A stretch of DNA of 25,581 nt, taken from the NCBI GenBank assembly GCA_002452325.1, contig DKFG01000039.1, positions 1,586-27,166 on the forward strand, given 5' to 3'. The DNA comes from Geobacter sp. UBA6802. Its GTDB lineage: Bacteria > Desulfobacterota > Desulfuromonadia > Geobacterales > Pseudopelobacteraceae. The position numbers were made by a program, and so were the translations under genes. The notes below the pieces were generated by a model that ran no database searches, was not told where the DNA came from, and saw only the letters and a list, made by a program, of their open reading frames with translations. The stretch's first letter is position 1, and every line of letters begins with the position of its first letter. Below are positions 1 to 8,151 of this stretch, in pieces.

Positions 1-800
1 AGATCGGTGCCTTTGTCACCAAGGGGCTTTCGCTGAAGCCCCGGGCCGGCAACCCCACGCCCCGCATCGTGGAAACCCCTGGCGGGATGCTGAACGCCAT
101 CGGCCTTCAGAACGTAGGTATTGACGCCTTTATCCAGAAGAAGGTGCCGTTCCTGCGCTCGATCAACACCCCGGCCATTGCCAACTTTTTTGGCTACACC
201 CCGGATGAGTATGCCGAGCTGGCCAGCCGTCTGGATGCCATCCCCGAGGTTGCTGCCCTTGAGGTGAATATCTCCTGCCCCAATGTCAAACAGGGTGGGA
301 TCGTGTTCGGCACTGATCCGGGCTGTGCTGCCAGCGTAGTTACTGCCTGTCGTGCTGCCACGAAAAAGACCCTGATTGTCAAGCTCTCCCCCAATGTGAC
401 CGATATTGTAGAAATGGCCCAGGCCTGTGAAGGGGCCGGGGCAGATGCCCTGTCCGTGATCAACACCCTGACCGGCATGGCCATAGATCTTGAGCGTCGC
501 AGGCCGGTACTGGCCAATGTCACCGGCGGTCTTTCCGGTCCGGCCATCAAGCCGATCGCCCTGCGGATGGTCTGGCAGGTGGCCAGGGCGGTCAAGGTGC
601 CGGTAATCGGTATCGGCGGTATCATGTCCGCCACTGATGCACTGGAGTTTATCCTGGCCGGCGCCACAGCAGTGCAGGTGGGTACGGCCAGCTTTGTGAA
701 TCCATCAGCAGCGCAGGAGATTGCTGAGGGGATGGAACAGTGGCTGGCAGCGCGGGGCATTGTCGATATCAAGAGCCTGATCGGCGCCCTGGAGGGGTAG
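1..800 (+). CDS. pyrD: Dihydroorotate dehydrogenase, class 1B catalytic subunit (5' truncated)
   Basis: Catalytic subunit of NAD-linked dihydroorotate dehydrogenase, which oxidises dihydroorotate to orotate in pyrimidine synthesis. The frame is open from base 3, so the gene begins upstream of the window; the GTG at 69 lies inside conserved sequence and is not the start. Visible motifs are the active-site loop NISCPNVKQGG, whose Cys is the catalytic base typical of class 1 enzymes (class 2 uses Ser), the substrate/FMN segment VKLSPNV, the INTLTGMAIDLE stretch, and the C-terminal FMN-phosphate region GIGGIMSATDALEFILAGATAVQVGTA. In this class the protein normally pairs with the iron-sulfur flavoprotein PyrK, which would lie upstream and is not visible. 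The stop is 4 bases before the next ATG, so the channel gene is probably co-transcribed. Family assignment is secure; class 1B rests on the Cys and the overall pattern. Confidence 0.95.
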   Translation, partial: IGAFVTKGLSLKPRAGNPTPRIVETPGGMLNAIGLQNVGIDAFIQKKVPFLRSINTPAIANFFGYTPDEYAELASRLDAIPEVAALEVNISCPNVKQGGIVFGTDPGCAASVVTACRAATKKTLIVKLSPNVTDIVEMAQACEGAGADALSVINTLTGMAIDLERRRPVLANVTGGLSGPAIKPIALRMVWQVARAVKVPVIGIGGIMSATDALEFILAGATAVQVGTASFVNPSAAQEIAEGMEQWLAARGIVDIKSLIGALEG

Positions 801-804
801 GGAT

Positions 805-2346
805 ATGGCCGTCACCACCACCACACAACCGCTGCAGCAAGACGTGCTCTCGCTGGTTGACCTGAATTTCTTCCTGGTCAATAAACTGGTGGTGCTGGTG
901 GTGGTGATCTTGTTCTTTGTCGGTGTCACCGTGGTTCGGCGGGTGCAGGGCAAACCGCTTTCCCCACTGGCGCCAACCGCTTTGAAGCTCTCGTTGTTAG
1001 GGTTGGTGCTGCTTTATTTTGAGGCCACCTTGGCCGGGTATCCCAACTATCGGCTGATCCTGGCGCGGTTGCAGAGTGTGATCGTACTGATCTGTCTGGC
1101 CAAGTTGGCGATCTATATTCTGGTGGATATGATTCTGACCCTGCGGCGGCACGGTGAGGTGCCGATGCTGCTGCGGGATGCCATCCGGCTGGCGGTCTAT
1201 CTGATTGCGGCCATTGCCTCGCTGCGGCTGGTGTTTCAGATAGACCTCTCAACGGTGATTACCACCACCACAGTACTGACGGCAGCCATTGCCTTTGCCA
1301 TGCAGACCACCCTCTCCAACGCCTTTTACGGGTTTACGGTGCAGATTGATCCGTTGATGGCCCACGGCAATTGGATCAGCATCCCGGAAAAGGGGCTGTT
1401 TGGTGAGATCGTCAATGTGGGATTTCGTTACATCACCCTGCGTACCCTGGATAACAACCAGGTGTTGGTGCCCAACGCCGTGGTGGTGCAGAGCATTGTC
1501 ACCACCCACGGATCACCCCAGGCAACGGCTCAGGAGCGAGCTGCCACCACCCTGACCATCGGCCTGCCCTATGAACTGCCGCCGGAACAGGCCAAAGCGA
1601 TCCTGAGGCAGGTGCTGCATGAAGAACCGCTGGTGCTGCCGGAACCGCCCCCGGCCGTCAGATTGCAGTCCCTGGCAGACAGCAGCATCAGTTATCTGAT
1701 GAAGTTCTGGCTGGCTGACCCGGCCCAGCGTAATCTGGCCCTGTCTGAACTCCAGACCAAGGCCTGGTATGCTGTGCATCGGGCCGGTTGGAGTTTCCCG
1801 TTTCCCCACCGGCAGATCGTCACCACGCCGGCCAAGGAGCCGTTTCCCAACCAGCGGGCCGTGATTATGGCCGGACTGCGCCAATCGCATCTGTTTGATG
1901 TGTTGTCTGCTGAAGAGGTACTACTGTTTGCCGACAGCGCCCTGGTGCGCCCCTATGCCCCTGGCGAGATCGCTGTGCAGCAGGGTGATCAGGGCAGCTC
2001 GCTCTTTTTTGTGCTGCAGGGTGAAATGACGGTTGAGATGAACGGCCGGGAGGTGGCCCGGATGGAGCAGGGCAGGATGTTTGGCGAGATGTCGCTGCTG
2101 ACCGGTGAGCCCCGCAGGGCAACGGTGCGGGCCTGCAGTGAGGTGTTGCTGGCCGAGCTGCCCAAGGCAGCCATTGCCGATCTGATAGATAGAAATGACA
2201 AGCTGATGGAACGGTTGAGCGAGGCGTTGACCAGACACAGTGTCGGCAGCCGTGCACAGCTGGATCGTCAGGAGGATGAGGCTGCTGCTGAGCGCAGCCC
2301 GGTGGAATATCTGAAGCGGTTAAAGGCCTTCTTTGGAAAGGGGTAA
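805..2346 (+). CDS. MscS-type channel with C-terminal cyclic-nucleotide-binding domain
   Basis: 513-residue inner-membrane protein. About five hydrophobic segments (roughly residues 24-43, 58-77, 87-110, 124-145, 149-170) lead into an MscS pore and beta domain: HGNWISIPEKGLFGEIVNV (187-205), then RYITLRTLDNNQVLVPN (208-224), the usual G-V-I-R-T-L-PN signature. Residues 360-470 form a CRP-type nucleotide-binding domain with the phosphate-binding cassette FGEMSLLTGEPRRATV (426-441), which keeps the Glu (428) and Arg (438) that contact the cyclic nucleotide. MscS-CNBD fusions (bCNG type) are known, and several are gated by cAMP rather than by tension. GGAGG precedes ATG 805 with good spacing. 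The start of the HD gene 3 bases after the stop suggests one transcript. Function as a nucleotide-gated channel is inferred from domains only. Confidence 0.93.
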   Translation: MAVTTTTQPLQQDVLSLVDLNFFLVNKLVVLVVVILFFVGVTVVRRVQGKPLSPLAPTALKLSLLGLVLLYFEATLAGYPNYRLILARLQSVIVLICLAKLAIYILVDMILTLRRHGEVPMLLRDAIRLAVYLIAAIASLRLVFQIDLSTVITTTTVLTAAIAFAMQTTLSNAFYGFTVQIDPLMAHGNWISIPEKGLFGEIVNVGFRYITLRTLDNNQVLVPNAVVVQSIVTTHGSPQATAQERAATTLTIGLPYELPPEQAKAILRQVLHEEPLVLPEPPPAVRLQSLADSSISYLMKFWLADPAQRNLALSELQTKAWYAVHRAGWSFPFPHRQIVTTPAKEPFPNQRAVIMAGLRQSHLFDVLSAEEVLLFADSALVRPYAPGEIAVQQGDQGSSLFFVLQGEMTVEMNGREVARMEQGRMFGEMSLLTGEPRRATVRACSEVLLAELPKAAIADLIDRNDKLMERLSEALTRHSVGSRAQLDRQEDEAAAERSPVEYLKRLKAFFGKG

Positions 2347-2349
2347 GCC

Positions 2350-2892
2350 ATGCTCGCGGTAGAAGATCTGCTCCGGCAGTACTGTACGCCTCGTACCGTC
2401 TCCATTCTGATGACCCACGGCACCATGGTGGCCGGCAAGGCGCTGGCTGCCTGTGCAGCGGTTAATGCGGATTCCGATACCCGCCGTCTGGTGATTGAGG
2501 CGGCCTATCTGCACGACATTGGTGTCTGCAAGGTGGCTGCGCCGGAGATCGGTTGCCATGGTCAGGCACCGTATATCTGTCACGGGTTGTTGGGACGTGA
2601 GATTCTGGAGGGGGAAGGCCTGCTGCCGCACGCCCTGATCTGCGAACGGCATACCGGTGTGGGTTTGACCATCCAGGATATCGTGGGCCAGAACCTGCCG
2701 CTGCCGCAGCGGGATATGGCCCCGGAGACCCTGGCAGAGCGGATCGTCTGCTACGCGGACCTGTTTTTTTCCAAGAATCCTGATCGGCTTGAAAAGGAAA
2801 AATCAGTGGATAAAATCAGAAAAGGCCTGTCTAAATTCGGACCGGACAAGGTGGCGATCTTTGATGCCTGGCAGCGGGAGTTTGCAGGCTGA
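2350..2892 (+). CDS. HD-domain metal-dependent phosphohydrolase
   Basis: 180-residue soluble protein with a complete HD metal site: His23, the HD pair His55-Asp56 in YLHDIG, His78, His101 in CERHTG, and Asp137 in CYADLFF. HD proteins hydrolyse phosphate mono- or diesters, often of nucleotides or cyclic nucleotides. Nothing here identifies the substrate, and the GYP motif of c-di-GMP phosphodiesterases is absent. It begins 3 bases after the channel gene, with GGAAAGGGG as ribosome site. Co-transcription with a nucleotide-gated channel makes a nucleotide-related role attractive but unproven. It converges on the minus-strand GspB-like gene with only 6 bases between the two stops and no visible terminator. 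Confidence 0.88.
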   Translation: MLAVEDLLRQYCTPRTVSILMTHGTMVAGKALAACAAVNADSDTRRLVIEAAYLHDIGVCKVAAPEIGCHGQAPYICHGLLGREILEGEGLLPHALICERHTGVGLTIQDIVGQNLPLPQRDMAPETLAERIVCYADLFFSKNPDRLEKEKSVDKIRKGLSKFGPDKVAIFDAWQREFAG

Positions 2893-2898
2893 CAAGCA

Positions 2899-3612
2899 TC
2901 AGCGTGCCAGGGTTACCTCGTACAGCGTTCCGTTTTTTTCAAACCGCACTGCCTGCGGCCTGATCTCCACTATCTGGGCACCGGCAATTACCGTGCCTTC
3001 ACCTGCCAGTATGTCGTTCACCACAGCCCTGCGCATCTTTCTGTTCTCCTGCCACGCAATACCGGTCAGCTTGATCCCTTCCGGCGTGCTTGTCTGCACC
3101 ACCCTGCCGGGCGCTGCTGCTGTTGAAGCAGCAGGGGTGGCAGCGGCTGTATGCTGCTGCCTGCGGCGGCGGTCGGCCCTGGTGTCCTGATCTTCTTCAT
3201 GTTCAGCCTGCAGTGCTGTTGCAGTTGCTGCAGAGGCAGCTACCGGAGGTGCCGGTGCCGGGGGGAGGGCAGCAGTCGTTATGGGTGCTGCAGTTGGCTG
3301 TTGGGCATCAGTTACTGCCTGTGGCGCTGGAGCAGGTGCCGTAGCCGGTTGAAGCGGCTGTGGCTGGGACAGCGGTGGTGCCGGGGCTGACAAGTCGGTT
3401 TGGGAACGATGCGCAGGCTTCAAATAGTTCTGTACGATCACGGCAACGATCAGCAGGAACGCAACGGTTCCGCCCACCAGCAGAAAGCGGCTGCGGCGCG
3501 GTTTTTGTGCTGTGGGGGCATCCAGCAAGGCACCGCCGGTAATGGTGGTCTGCTTGAGCTTGGCTGTCTTTTCTTCCTGTACCTTCTGCAATGCATCAAG
3601 AATATGGCTCAT
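2899..3612 (-). CDS. GspB-like type II secretion accessory protein
   Basis: 237 residues. The N-terminal MSHILDALQK motif is typical of GspB/ExeB and GspA-partner proteins. One transmembrane segment lies at about 42-62, followed by a Pro/Ala-rich periplasmic spacer (about 65-175). The compact C-terminal domain (about 178-237: EGIKLTGIAW, AVVNDILAGEGTVIAG, YEVTLAR) matches the GspB fold. In Aeromonas, ExeA and ExeB form an inner-membrane complex that uses ATP and binds peptidoglycan to help assemble the secretin ExeD. The ATG overlaps the TGA of the upstream ATPase gene (ATGA, 3609-3612), so the two are translationally coupled. No other Gsp gene is in the window, so the client secretin must be elsewhere or belong to another system. 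Confidence 0.85.
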   Translation of the reverse strand: MSHILDALQKVQEEKTAKLKQTTITGGALLDAPTAQKPRRSRFLLVGGTVAFLLIVAVIVQNYLKPAHRSQTDLSAPAPPLSQPQPLQPATAPAPAPQAVTDAQQPTAAPITTAALPPAPAPPVAASAATATALQAEHEEDQDTRADRRRRQQHTAAATPAASTAAAPGRVVQTSTPEGIKLTGIAWQENRKMRRAVVNDILAGEGTVIAGAQIVEIRPQAVRFEKNGTLYEVTLAR

Positions 3613-5204
3613 GGTTTATCTTCCATCCCGGTGATCGATGGTGTTGGTCGTTCTTTTGATACGCGGTACAGCCGCATCAGGGTCAACTCACCGGCGGTAC
3701 CGGTTGCCTGTATCCCTTCTTGCTGCTGAAAGCGTCGCACCGCAGTGCGCAGGTTGGCATCAGAATAATCAAGGTCTCCAGAACTCCAGACATTGGCGGC
3801 TAACAGCAGACGAACCAGCGCCTGTCGCTCTGCAGCACTGGCTGAATAACGCAGCGGCACAGGAATAGCAAAGAGGTTTCGCCAGGGGATCAGAGCCTTG
3901 CCGCTCCAGACCTGCTCAAGGCGGCTGATCGGCAGGGAAAGGCGCCCACCATCGGTAGCAGCAATGCTTGTGTGCTGTTGATCGATGCCAACCAGCAGCA
4001 GATAGCGTTTTGAGGTTGCAGCAGGCAGGGAACACTCAAGCAGCGCCGGATATCCCTGCCGCATCAGACCACCCAGGTTGCCGCTGTAGCTATGCACTGA
4101 AAAGCCTGTCTGTTGCAGGGCCTGCTCCAAGGTGGTTGCCGTGCTGCTGCCCGGTAACGGATTGCCCCAGACAGTGCTAAGGAGCATCATAATCGTCTGC
4201 AGATGTTCTGATTCAGAGGCAGCCGCCACAGCGGCCAGCTGTTTTTCGCCGGCTGCGGTTGTTGCTGTTATTGGTGGGGGTGCTGCAGAACGGTTGAGAT
4301 GCCAGCCGCCCAGGATCAGAACGGTTGCAACCAGAACCAGCACAACAGCCTTGATCACGGTTTTGTAGTGGCCCTTAGACTCTTTGGCAGCGCGGGTAAC
4401 GTCAATAATTGCCTTTTGGGCAATGGTTGCATCAATCTCTCTGGTACCTTGATTAAAGGCGATCAGCAGGGCCCGATCAGCGGCCGCATTGATCAAACGC
4501 GGCAATCCGCCGGAAAAACGATGCAGGCGCTTCACCGCAGCTGCCGAAAAAACCGCTGCAGCTGCATTACCACCAGCAGCGGTCTTGATCCTGTGCCGCA
4601 GATAGGCATCGGTATCGGTCTGCTCCATGGGAGTCAGATGAAAGCGGACTGTTATCCGCTGGTTCAGCTGGCGCAACTCTGTGCGGCCCATCAGAGCTTC
4701 AAGCTCAGGCTGCCCCACCAGGATGATCTGGATCAGTTTGTCAGTGGTTGTCTCCAGGTTTGAAATCAAACGCACCTGCTCAAGCACCGCCGGGTCCATA
4801 TCCTGGGCCTCATCGATCACCAGCACCACTTTTCGTTCCGCAGCGATCTGCTGCAGAAGAAAGCGGTTGAGCGCCTCAACCATATCAGACGGTTCGTTGC
4901 AATCGGTTGCATCTATACCAAACTCCCGCAAAATAGCGCGCAGCAAGCCGTCGGCAGAGACCATCGGATTCAGGATCAGCGCAGTGGCGTGGCTTTCAGG
5001 CTTCAGCTCAGTCAGCAGGGTGCGGATCACCGTGGTCTTGCCGGCCCCCACTTCGCCGGTCAGCATGATGAAGCCGCAACGGTTTTCAATACCGTAGATC
5101 AGGTGAGCAAACGCTTCCTGGTGGGCCCGACTTAAAAAGATAAAGGCCGGATTGGGAGTCAGGGTGAAGGGGCGTTCGTGGAAGCCGAAAAATGAACAGT
5201 ACAT
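3609..5204 (-). CDS. GspA/ExeA-like AAA ATPase with peptidoglycan-binding domain
   Basis: 531 residues. The start MYCSFFGFHERPFTLTPNP is the hallmark N-terminus of ExeA/GspA ATPases, so ATG 5204 is secure even though no Shine-Dalgarno sequence is visible. The AAA domain (1-275) has Walker A GEVGAGKTT (50-58), Walker B VVLVIDEAQ (126-134) and an arginine-rich sensor region (LNQRITVRF). A single membrane segment lies at about 284-301. The periplasmic part holds a degenerate C39-like region (about 340-450, without an obvious catalytic triad) and a peptidoglycan-binding domain (about 455-512). The family drives secretin assembly through the cell wall. It is the first gene of a two-gene unit with the GspB-like gene. 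A possible -10 element (TATAAC, 5213-5218) sits so close to the ATG that the mRNA may be leaderless. Confidence 0.9.
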   Translation of the reverse strand: MYCSFFGFHERPFTLTPNPAFIFLSRAHQEAFAHLIYGIENRCGFIMLTGEVGAGKTTVIRTLLTELKPESHATALILNPMVSADGLLRAILREFGIDATDCNEPSDMVEALNRFLLQQIAAERKVVLVIDEAQDMDPAVLEQVRLISNLETTTDKLIQIILVGQPELEALMGRTELRQLNQRITVRFHLTPMEQTDTDAYLRHRIKTAAGGNAAAAVFSAAAVKRLHRFSGGLPRLINAAADRALLIAFNQGTREIDATIAQKAIIDVTRAAKESKGHYKTVIKAVVLVLVATVLILGGWHLNRSAAPPPITATTAAGEKQLAAVAAASESEHLQTIMMLLSTVWGNPLPGSSTATTLEQALQQTGFSVHSYSGNLGGLMRQGYPALLECSLPAATSKRYLLLVGIDQQHTSIAATDGGRLSLPISRLEQVWSGKALIPWRNLFAIPVPLRYSASAAERQALVRLLLAANVWSSGDLDYSDANLRTAVRRFQQQEGIQATGTAGELTLMRLYRVSKERPTPSITGMEDKP

Positions 5205-5420
5205 GGTGACTAGTTATACTTGATTTTTTCAGCAGGCACAACGGTTGAGGCGGTTTGCTTGGAGCTGTCGGAAACCGCTCTTTCAGAAGGTATCCGGTTT
5301 GGCCAGTCTGCAAGTCACCAAACGGACGAAGCGGCATGTTTTTGTAGTTAAATGGTTTTAGTTGCTAAAGCTGGCTTTGTGAGAGTAGCTGGCCTTTAAG
5401 GATGAATGCCTCATCAACTC
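5205..5420. other. Intergenic stretch upstream of gspA-like gene
   Basis: On the minus strand TTGTGC (5236-5241), a 17-base spacer and TATAAC (5213-5218) resemble a weak sigma-70 promoter for the GspA-like gene. No convincing coding region is present; the apparent frame reaching 5337 is an out-of-frame overlap with the GspA-like gene. Confidence 0.35.
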
Positions 5421-5450
5421 AAAAAAAGCCGCCCTCCTGAGAGGGCGGCT
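5421..5450 (-). terminator. Intrinsic terminator of the first decaheme cytochrome gene
   Basis: A perfect 10-bp stem (5427-5436 with 5441-5450, GC-rich) closes a CTGA tetraloop. Read on the minus strand it is followed by seven T residues (A run 5421-5427 on the plus strand). It lies 37 bases past the stop of the decaheme gene and separates it from the GspA-like unit. Confidence 0.93.
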
Positions 5451-5486
5451 AAGAAGCGCTATTAGCATATTACAGATAGATACCTA

Positions 5487-7781
5487 TTATTTGTGTATTG
5501 CTTGGGCGTCGACGGCCTTGTCGGAGCCGTGACAAGAGATGCAATTGTTCATGAAGCCGCTATAGTTGGCATGGGCAACAGCATTGGTGCTGTCATGGCA
5601 GGTTATGCAGGCATTGGTCGTGGGGGTTGTGCGCCAATTGGCAGCATTTGTCGGTGCACCAGTCCCTTCGACATGGCACATCTGACAGTTTTTCAACAGG
5701 CCCGGATAGCCCAGCTTGGTGTAATCATGTGATCCGCCTGTTGCACTGTTAATACGGTACTCACCGCCTGCCTTGACGCTTGGCAAGTATTTGCCCATAT
5801 GCAGTTTGTGCACAAGGGTCTGCAAATCAACAGACTGGCCAGTAAGTGAGTCTTTTGTGTCTTGTGTGTGGCAAATTACGCAGACTTCAACCTGATATGC
5901 GGCATGCAGCTTTTTGCCGGCATGGCAGCTGACACAGTTATTCATAGTCACAATGTTGCGGGTTTCAGTAACTGCTCCGCCAGTCGGCACAAAGTCAAAC
6001 CAGGCATTATTCGCATCGACATTCGGGGTGCCGACTTTCTGGAAGGTCATGGCCACACGATGGGTCTTGGTCGGTTCGTACTCGACAACATTGGGCCCCT
6101 GCGGCCAATTGGCCGGTGTATAGGTGTCGGGTACCAGGTTTGTTGCAGAGGCGTTGTGGGCGTGGGTGATGGTTCTGATGTCGCCTTCAACATCGCCGTT
6201 TCTCAGCGTGAATTTGTAGCTGAAACTGCCATCCGCATTGGCGGTGAGGGTGCCGGTATTTTCAGTGCGCCCCTGAAGAACCGGTGCCATGTTTGCATCC
6301 TTGGTGCGATAATTGGCTGTGTAGCTTACCCACTTATAGGCGCCGTCAGCCCCTTTGACCAGTTTAGTCAAACCAAAGGAAGGCTTGGTAAATTTGGTCA
6401 TATCAGTCACGACAGCATTGCCGTCCTTCACCGTGAAATTAACGGTAACGCCGCCATTTGCATCAACGGTAACGCCGTTGATGGTTGCGCTCATGGTGCG
6501 CTTGGCGGCGTCTTGAGCAACCGTTATCTTCGCGGCGTGCATGGCAACACTGTCAAACAGTGCTCCTGGACCGTGGCAAACCTTGCAGTTGACGTCACTG
6601 GTCTGCACGGCGTGGGGTTTTGCTGGTTCCTTCAGGTTGACGCCAGTTGCAAAGTTGATGTTGTCGTGACAGGAACCGCAAGCCTGACGGCTCGGTCGAT
6701 TCTTGTAATTATCTGCCTGGGGGGCCGATTCCGTGTTGTGACACTTGGTGCAATGAAGTGTGGTCTGAGGATATTTGACATCATTAAATTTAATGCCCCA
6801 GAAATTGTAGTTCTTTTTGGTAAGTGAGGTTCCTTTATGAATCTTGTGCATCATGATAGGGAAATAACCGATAACCTCGTTGTCAGCAACTTGGACCGGT
6901 GTGTTCGGATCAGGGAATACGCCATTCACGGAAGCAGTATTGGCCTCAAGTGCTCCACCTTGCTTGGTGTGGCACATGATACAGAAACGTACGTCACCGC
7001 GTCCCCTGCTGTGGGTGCCGCCACTCTTCGTCAGAACGGTGTTTAGATCAGTGTGACATTCGTTGCATGATGCGGTACTGGCAATATCACGCAGAACGCT
7101 TGGAGTGCCGCCAGCCGGGATAAAATCGTAAATAAACGGCAGCGAAGTGATGCGGGCTACAGCGCCGACAGGATGGCCGTCAATAGTAAAGCCGATGCGA
7201 TGGGTCTGGGTGGGTACATACTTGACCGCTACGGGGTGAAAGGTGGTTTTCCCATGAGGGACATCATCTCTGATGCTTGTCCCGAATGCATAGGTATAGC
7301 TGCCGTCACCATTATCGGTCAGCACGCCGGTGCTGTCGTCACTGGTCGGCCAACCATTGGAGGCATTGGTATTTTTTCTCTGCAGATAGTTCATCCACTC
7401 ATCCGGCCCGTTGTTGGTTCCCGGCACCAGTGTGGCGATAGTAAAGCGAGCAAGATACCCTTTTAGGCCGGATATATTCCTAGCATTTTGTGTTGCTGTT
7501 TTTGATGCGTTTGCCTCAGTGCTGTTTTGGGCGGTGATGCTGAATGAGACCACCGGTTTGCCGTCTGCCGGTATGGAAACATTGGTAATGGAGGCCTTGA
7601 ATGTCAGATTTTTGATTTCATCGGCAGTAAGGGAGGACGCTGCAACGGTTTGAGTCGGTGCAGGCGGAGATGGTTGTGGTGTGTCTCCGCCTCCGCCTGA
7701 GCTGCCGCTACAGCCGTTTAGCATAAAGGCGGCGCCGATCGCCAGACAAATGCTTTTTAAATACGTTTTAATCATACTCAT
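5487..7781 (-). CDS. OmcA/MtrC-family decaheme c-type cytochrome, outer-membrane lipoprotein (copy 1)
   Basis: 764 residues with exactly ten CXXCH heme sites in two blocks of five (Cys 239, 267, 344, 368, 399 and 616, 634, 699, 725, 747). Each block follows a heme-free beta-rich region, the split-barrel/pentaheme repeat known from MtrC and OmcA. The signal peptide ends in LNGC (lipid Cys24), then a Gly/Ser/Pro-rich tether, indicating a lipoprotein probably displayed on the outer surface. HKIHKG and HKLHMG motifs after the second and seventh hemes probably supply distal ligands. ATG 7781 has AAGGAGA just upstream; Met3 (7775) is an alternative. The gene stands alone, with a sigma-54 promoter upstream (7901-7915) and a strong terminator downstream. 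Likely role: terminal electron transfer to extracellular acceptors. The acceptor cannot be told from sequence. Confidence 0.95.
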   Translation of the reverse strand: MSMIKTYLKSICLAIGAAFMLNGCSGSSGGGGDTPQPSPPAPTQTVAASSLTADEIKNLTFKASITNVSIPADGKPVVSFSITAQNSTEANASKTATQNARNISGLKGYLARFTIATLVPGTNNGPDEWMNYLQRKNTNASNGWPTSDDSTGVLTDNGDGSYTYAFGTSIRDDVPHGKTTFHPVAVKYVPTQTHRIGFTIDGHPVGAVARITSLPFIYDFIPAGGTPSVLRDIASTASCNECHTDLNTVLTKSGGTHSRGRGDVRFCIMCHTKQGGALEANTASVNGVFPDPNTPVQVADNEVIGYFPIMMHKIHKGTSLTKKNYNFWGIKFNDVKYPQTTLHCTKCHNTESAPQADNYKNRPSRQACGSCHDNINFATGVNLKEPAKPHAVQTSDVNCKVCHGPGALFDSVAMHAAKITVAQDAAKRTMSATINGVTVDANGGVTVNFTVKDGNAVVTDMTKFTKPSFGLTKLVKGADGAYKWVSYTANYRTKDANMAPVLQGRTENTGTLTANADGSFSYKFTLRNGDVEGDIRTITHAHNASATNLVPDTYTPANWPQGPNVVEYEPTKTHRVAMTFQKVGTPNVDANNAWFDFVPTGGAVTETRNIVTMNNCVSCHAGKKLHAAYQVEVCVICHTQDTKDSLTGQSVDLQTLVHKLHMGKYLPSVKAGGEYRINSATGGSHDYTKLGYPGLLKNCQMCHVEGTGAPTNAANWRTTPTTNACITCHDSTNAVAHANYSGFMNNCISCHGSDKAVDAQAIHK

Positions 7782-7900
7782 GGTCTCCTTTTCGATACGG
7801 TTTCATACAAATGTACTGAAATTTAAACTGGTTGGCGTGAGCCGGTTGCTTGTGGCCTCCTTGTTTTGGGGTTAAAAACAGAACTCATTAAGATTGCAAA

Positions 7901-7915
7901 GCAATGTCTGTGCCA
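7901..7915 (-). promoter_or_regulatory. Sigma-54 (-24/-12) promoter of decaheme cytochrome 1
   Basis: Minus-strand TGGCAC-AGACA-TTGC matches the RpoN consensus TGGCAC-N5-TTGC at every defined base, with correct GG-N10-GC spacing. The predicted start of transcription is near 7890, about 110 bases before the ATG. The gene just upstream on the same strand encodes a sigma-54 activator, which supports the call. Confidence 0.88.
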
Positions 7916-7985
7916 CCAATTAATACGCCGTGATATCAATAGGTAATAGGATTACGGGGAGGTGTGGCATCGTTGAGATGTGAAT

Positions 7986-7997
7986 AATCTGGCGATA
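7986..7997 (-). repeat. Direct repeat, left copy (candidate activator site)
   Basis: The 12-mer AATCTGGCGATA recurs exactly at 8076-8087. Including flanks, about 15 of 18 bases agree. Both lie upstream of the sigma-54 promoter at distances usual for enhancer sites. Confidence 0.45.
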
Positions 7998-8019
7998 GAA
8001 GTTCGCAAGATTTACCAGT

Positions 8020-8033
8020 TATCTTGCAAGATA
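8020..8033. promoter_or_regulatory. 14-bp perfect palindrome, candidate enhancer site
   Basis: TATCTTGCAAGATA is identical on both strands. It is centred about 136 bases upstream of the predicted sigma-54 start, a typical distance for an NtrC-type binding site. A related TCGCAAGAT lies 21 bases (two helical turns) away at 8003-8011. Confidence 0.5.
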
Positions 8034-8075
8034 TTGATATGTATTTAAAAAATTGCGTTATGCGGTTTTGTTCAA

Positions 8076-8087
8076 AATCTGGCGATA
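8076..8087 (-). repeat. Direct repeat, right copy (candidate activator site)
   Basis: Second exact copy of AATCTGGCGATA. It continues on its left as TGTTCAAAA (8069-8077), which shares the half-site TGTTCAAA with the enhancer-like dyads found before the other sigma-54 promoter in this window. Confidence 0.45.
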
Positions 8088-8095
8088 AGGGCAAG

Positions 8096-8120
8096 GCGGC
8101 CTGTCACGTGCACAGGCCGC
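8096..8120 (-). terminator. Stem-loop downstream of the first sensor operon, possible terminator
   Basis: A 9-bp GC-rich stem (8096-8104 with 8112-8120) closes a 7-base loop about 140 bases past the activator stop. There is no clear U tract on the minus strand, so it may end the transcript inefficiently or only protect its 3' end. Confidence 0.4.
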
Positions 8121-8151
8121 TGATGGTAACTCTCTGAAATAAAACCAGATA

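Noticed and set aside
5862..6827. Long plus-strand frame inside decaheme gene 1
   Set aside because: Antisense shadow of a gene with ten heme motifs and a lipobox; its translation shows no recognisable domain.
7782..7900. GEMM-type (c-di-GMP or cGAMP) riboswitch in the decaheme leader
   Set aside because: Such riboswitches precede cytochrome genes in Geobacter, but the leader lacks the conserved GCAAAGCC core and its helices. A GCAAAGCC at 8166-8173 is on the other strand with no gene following.
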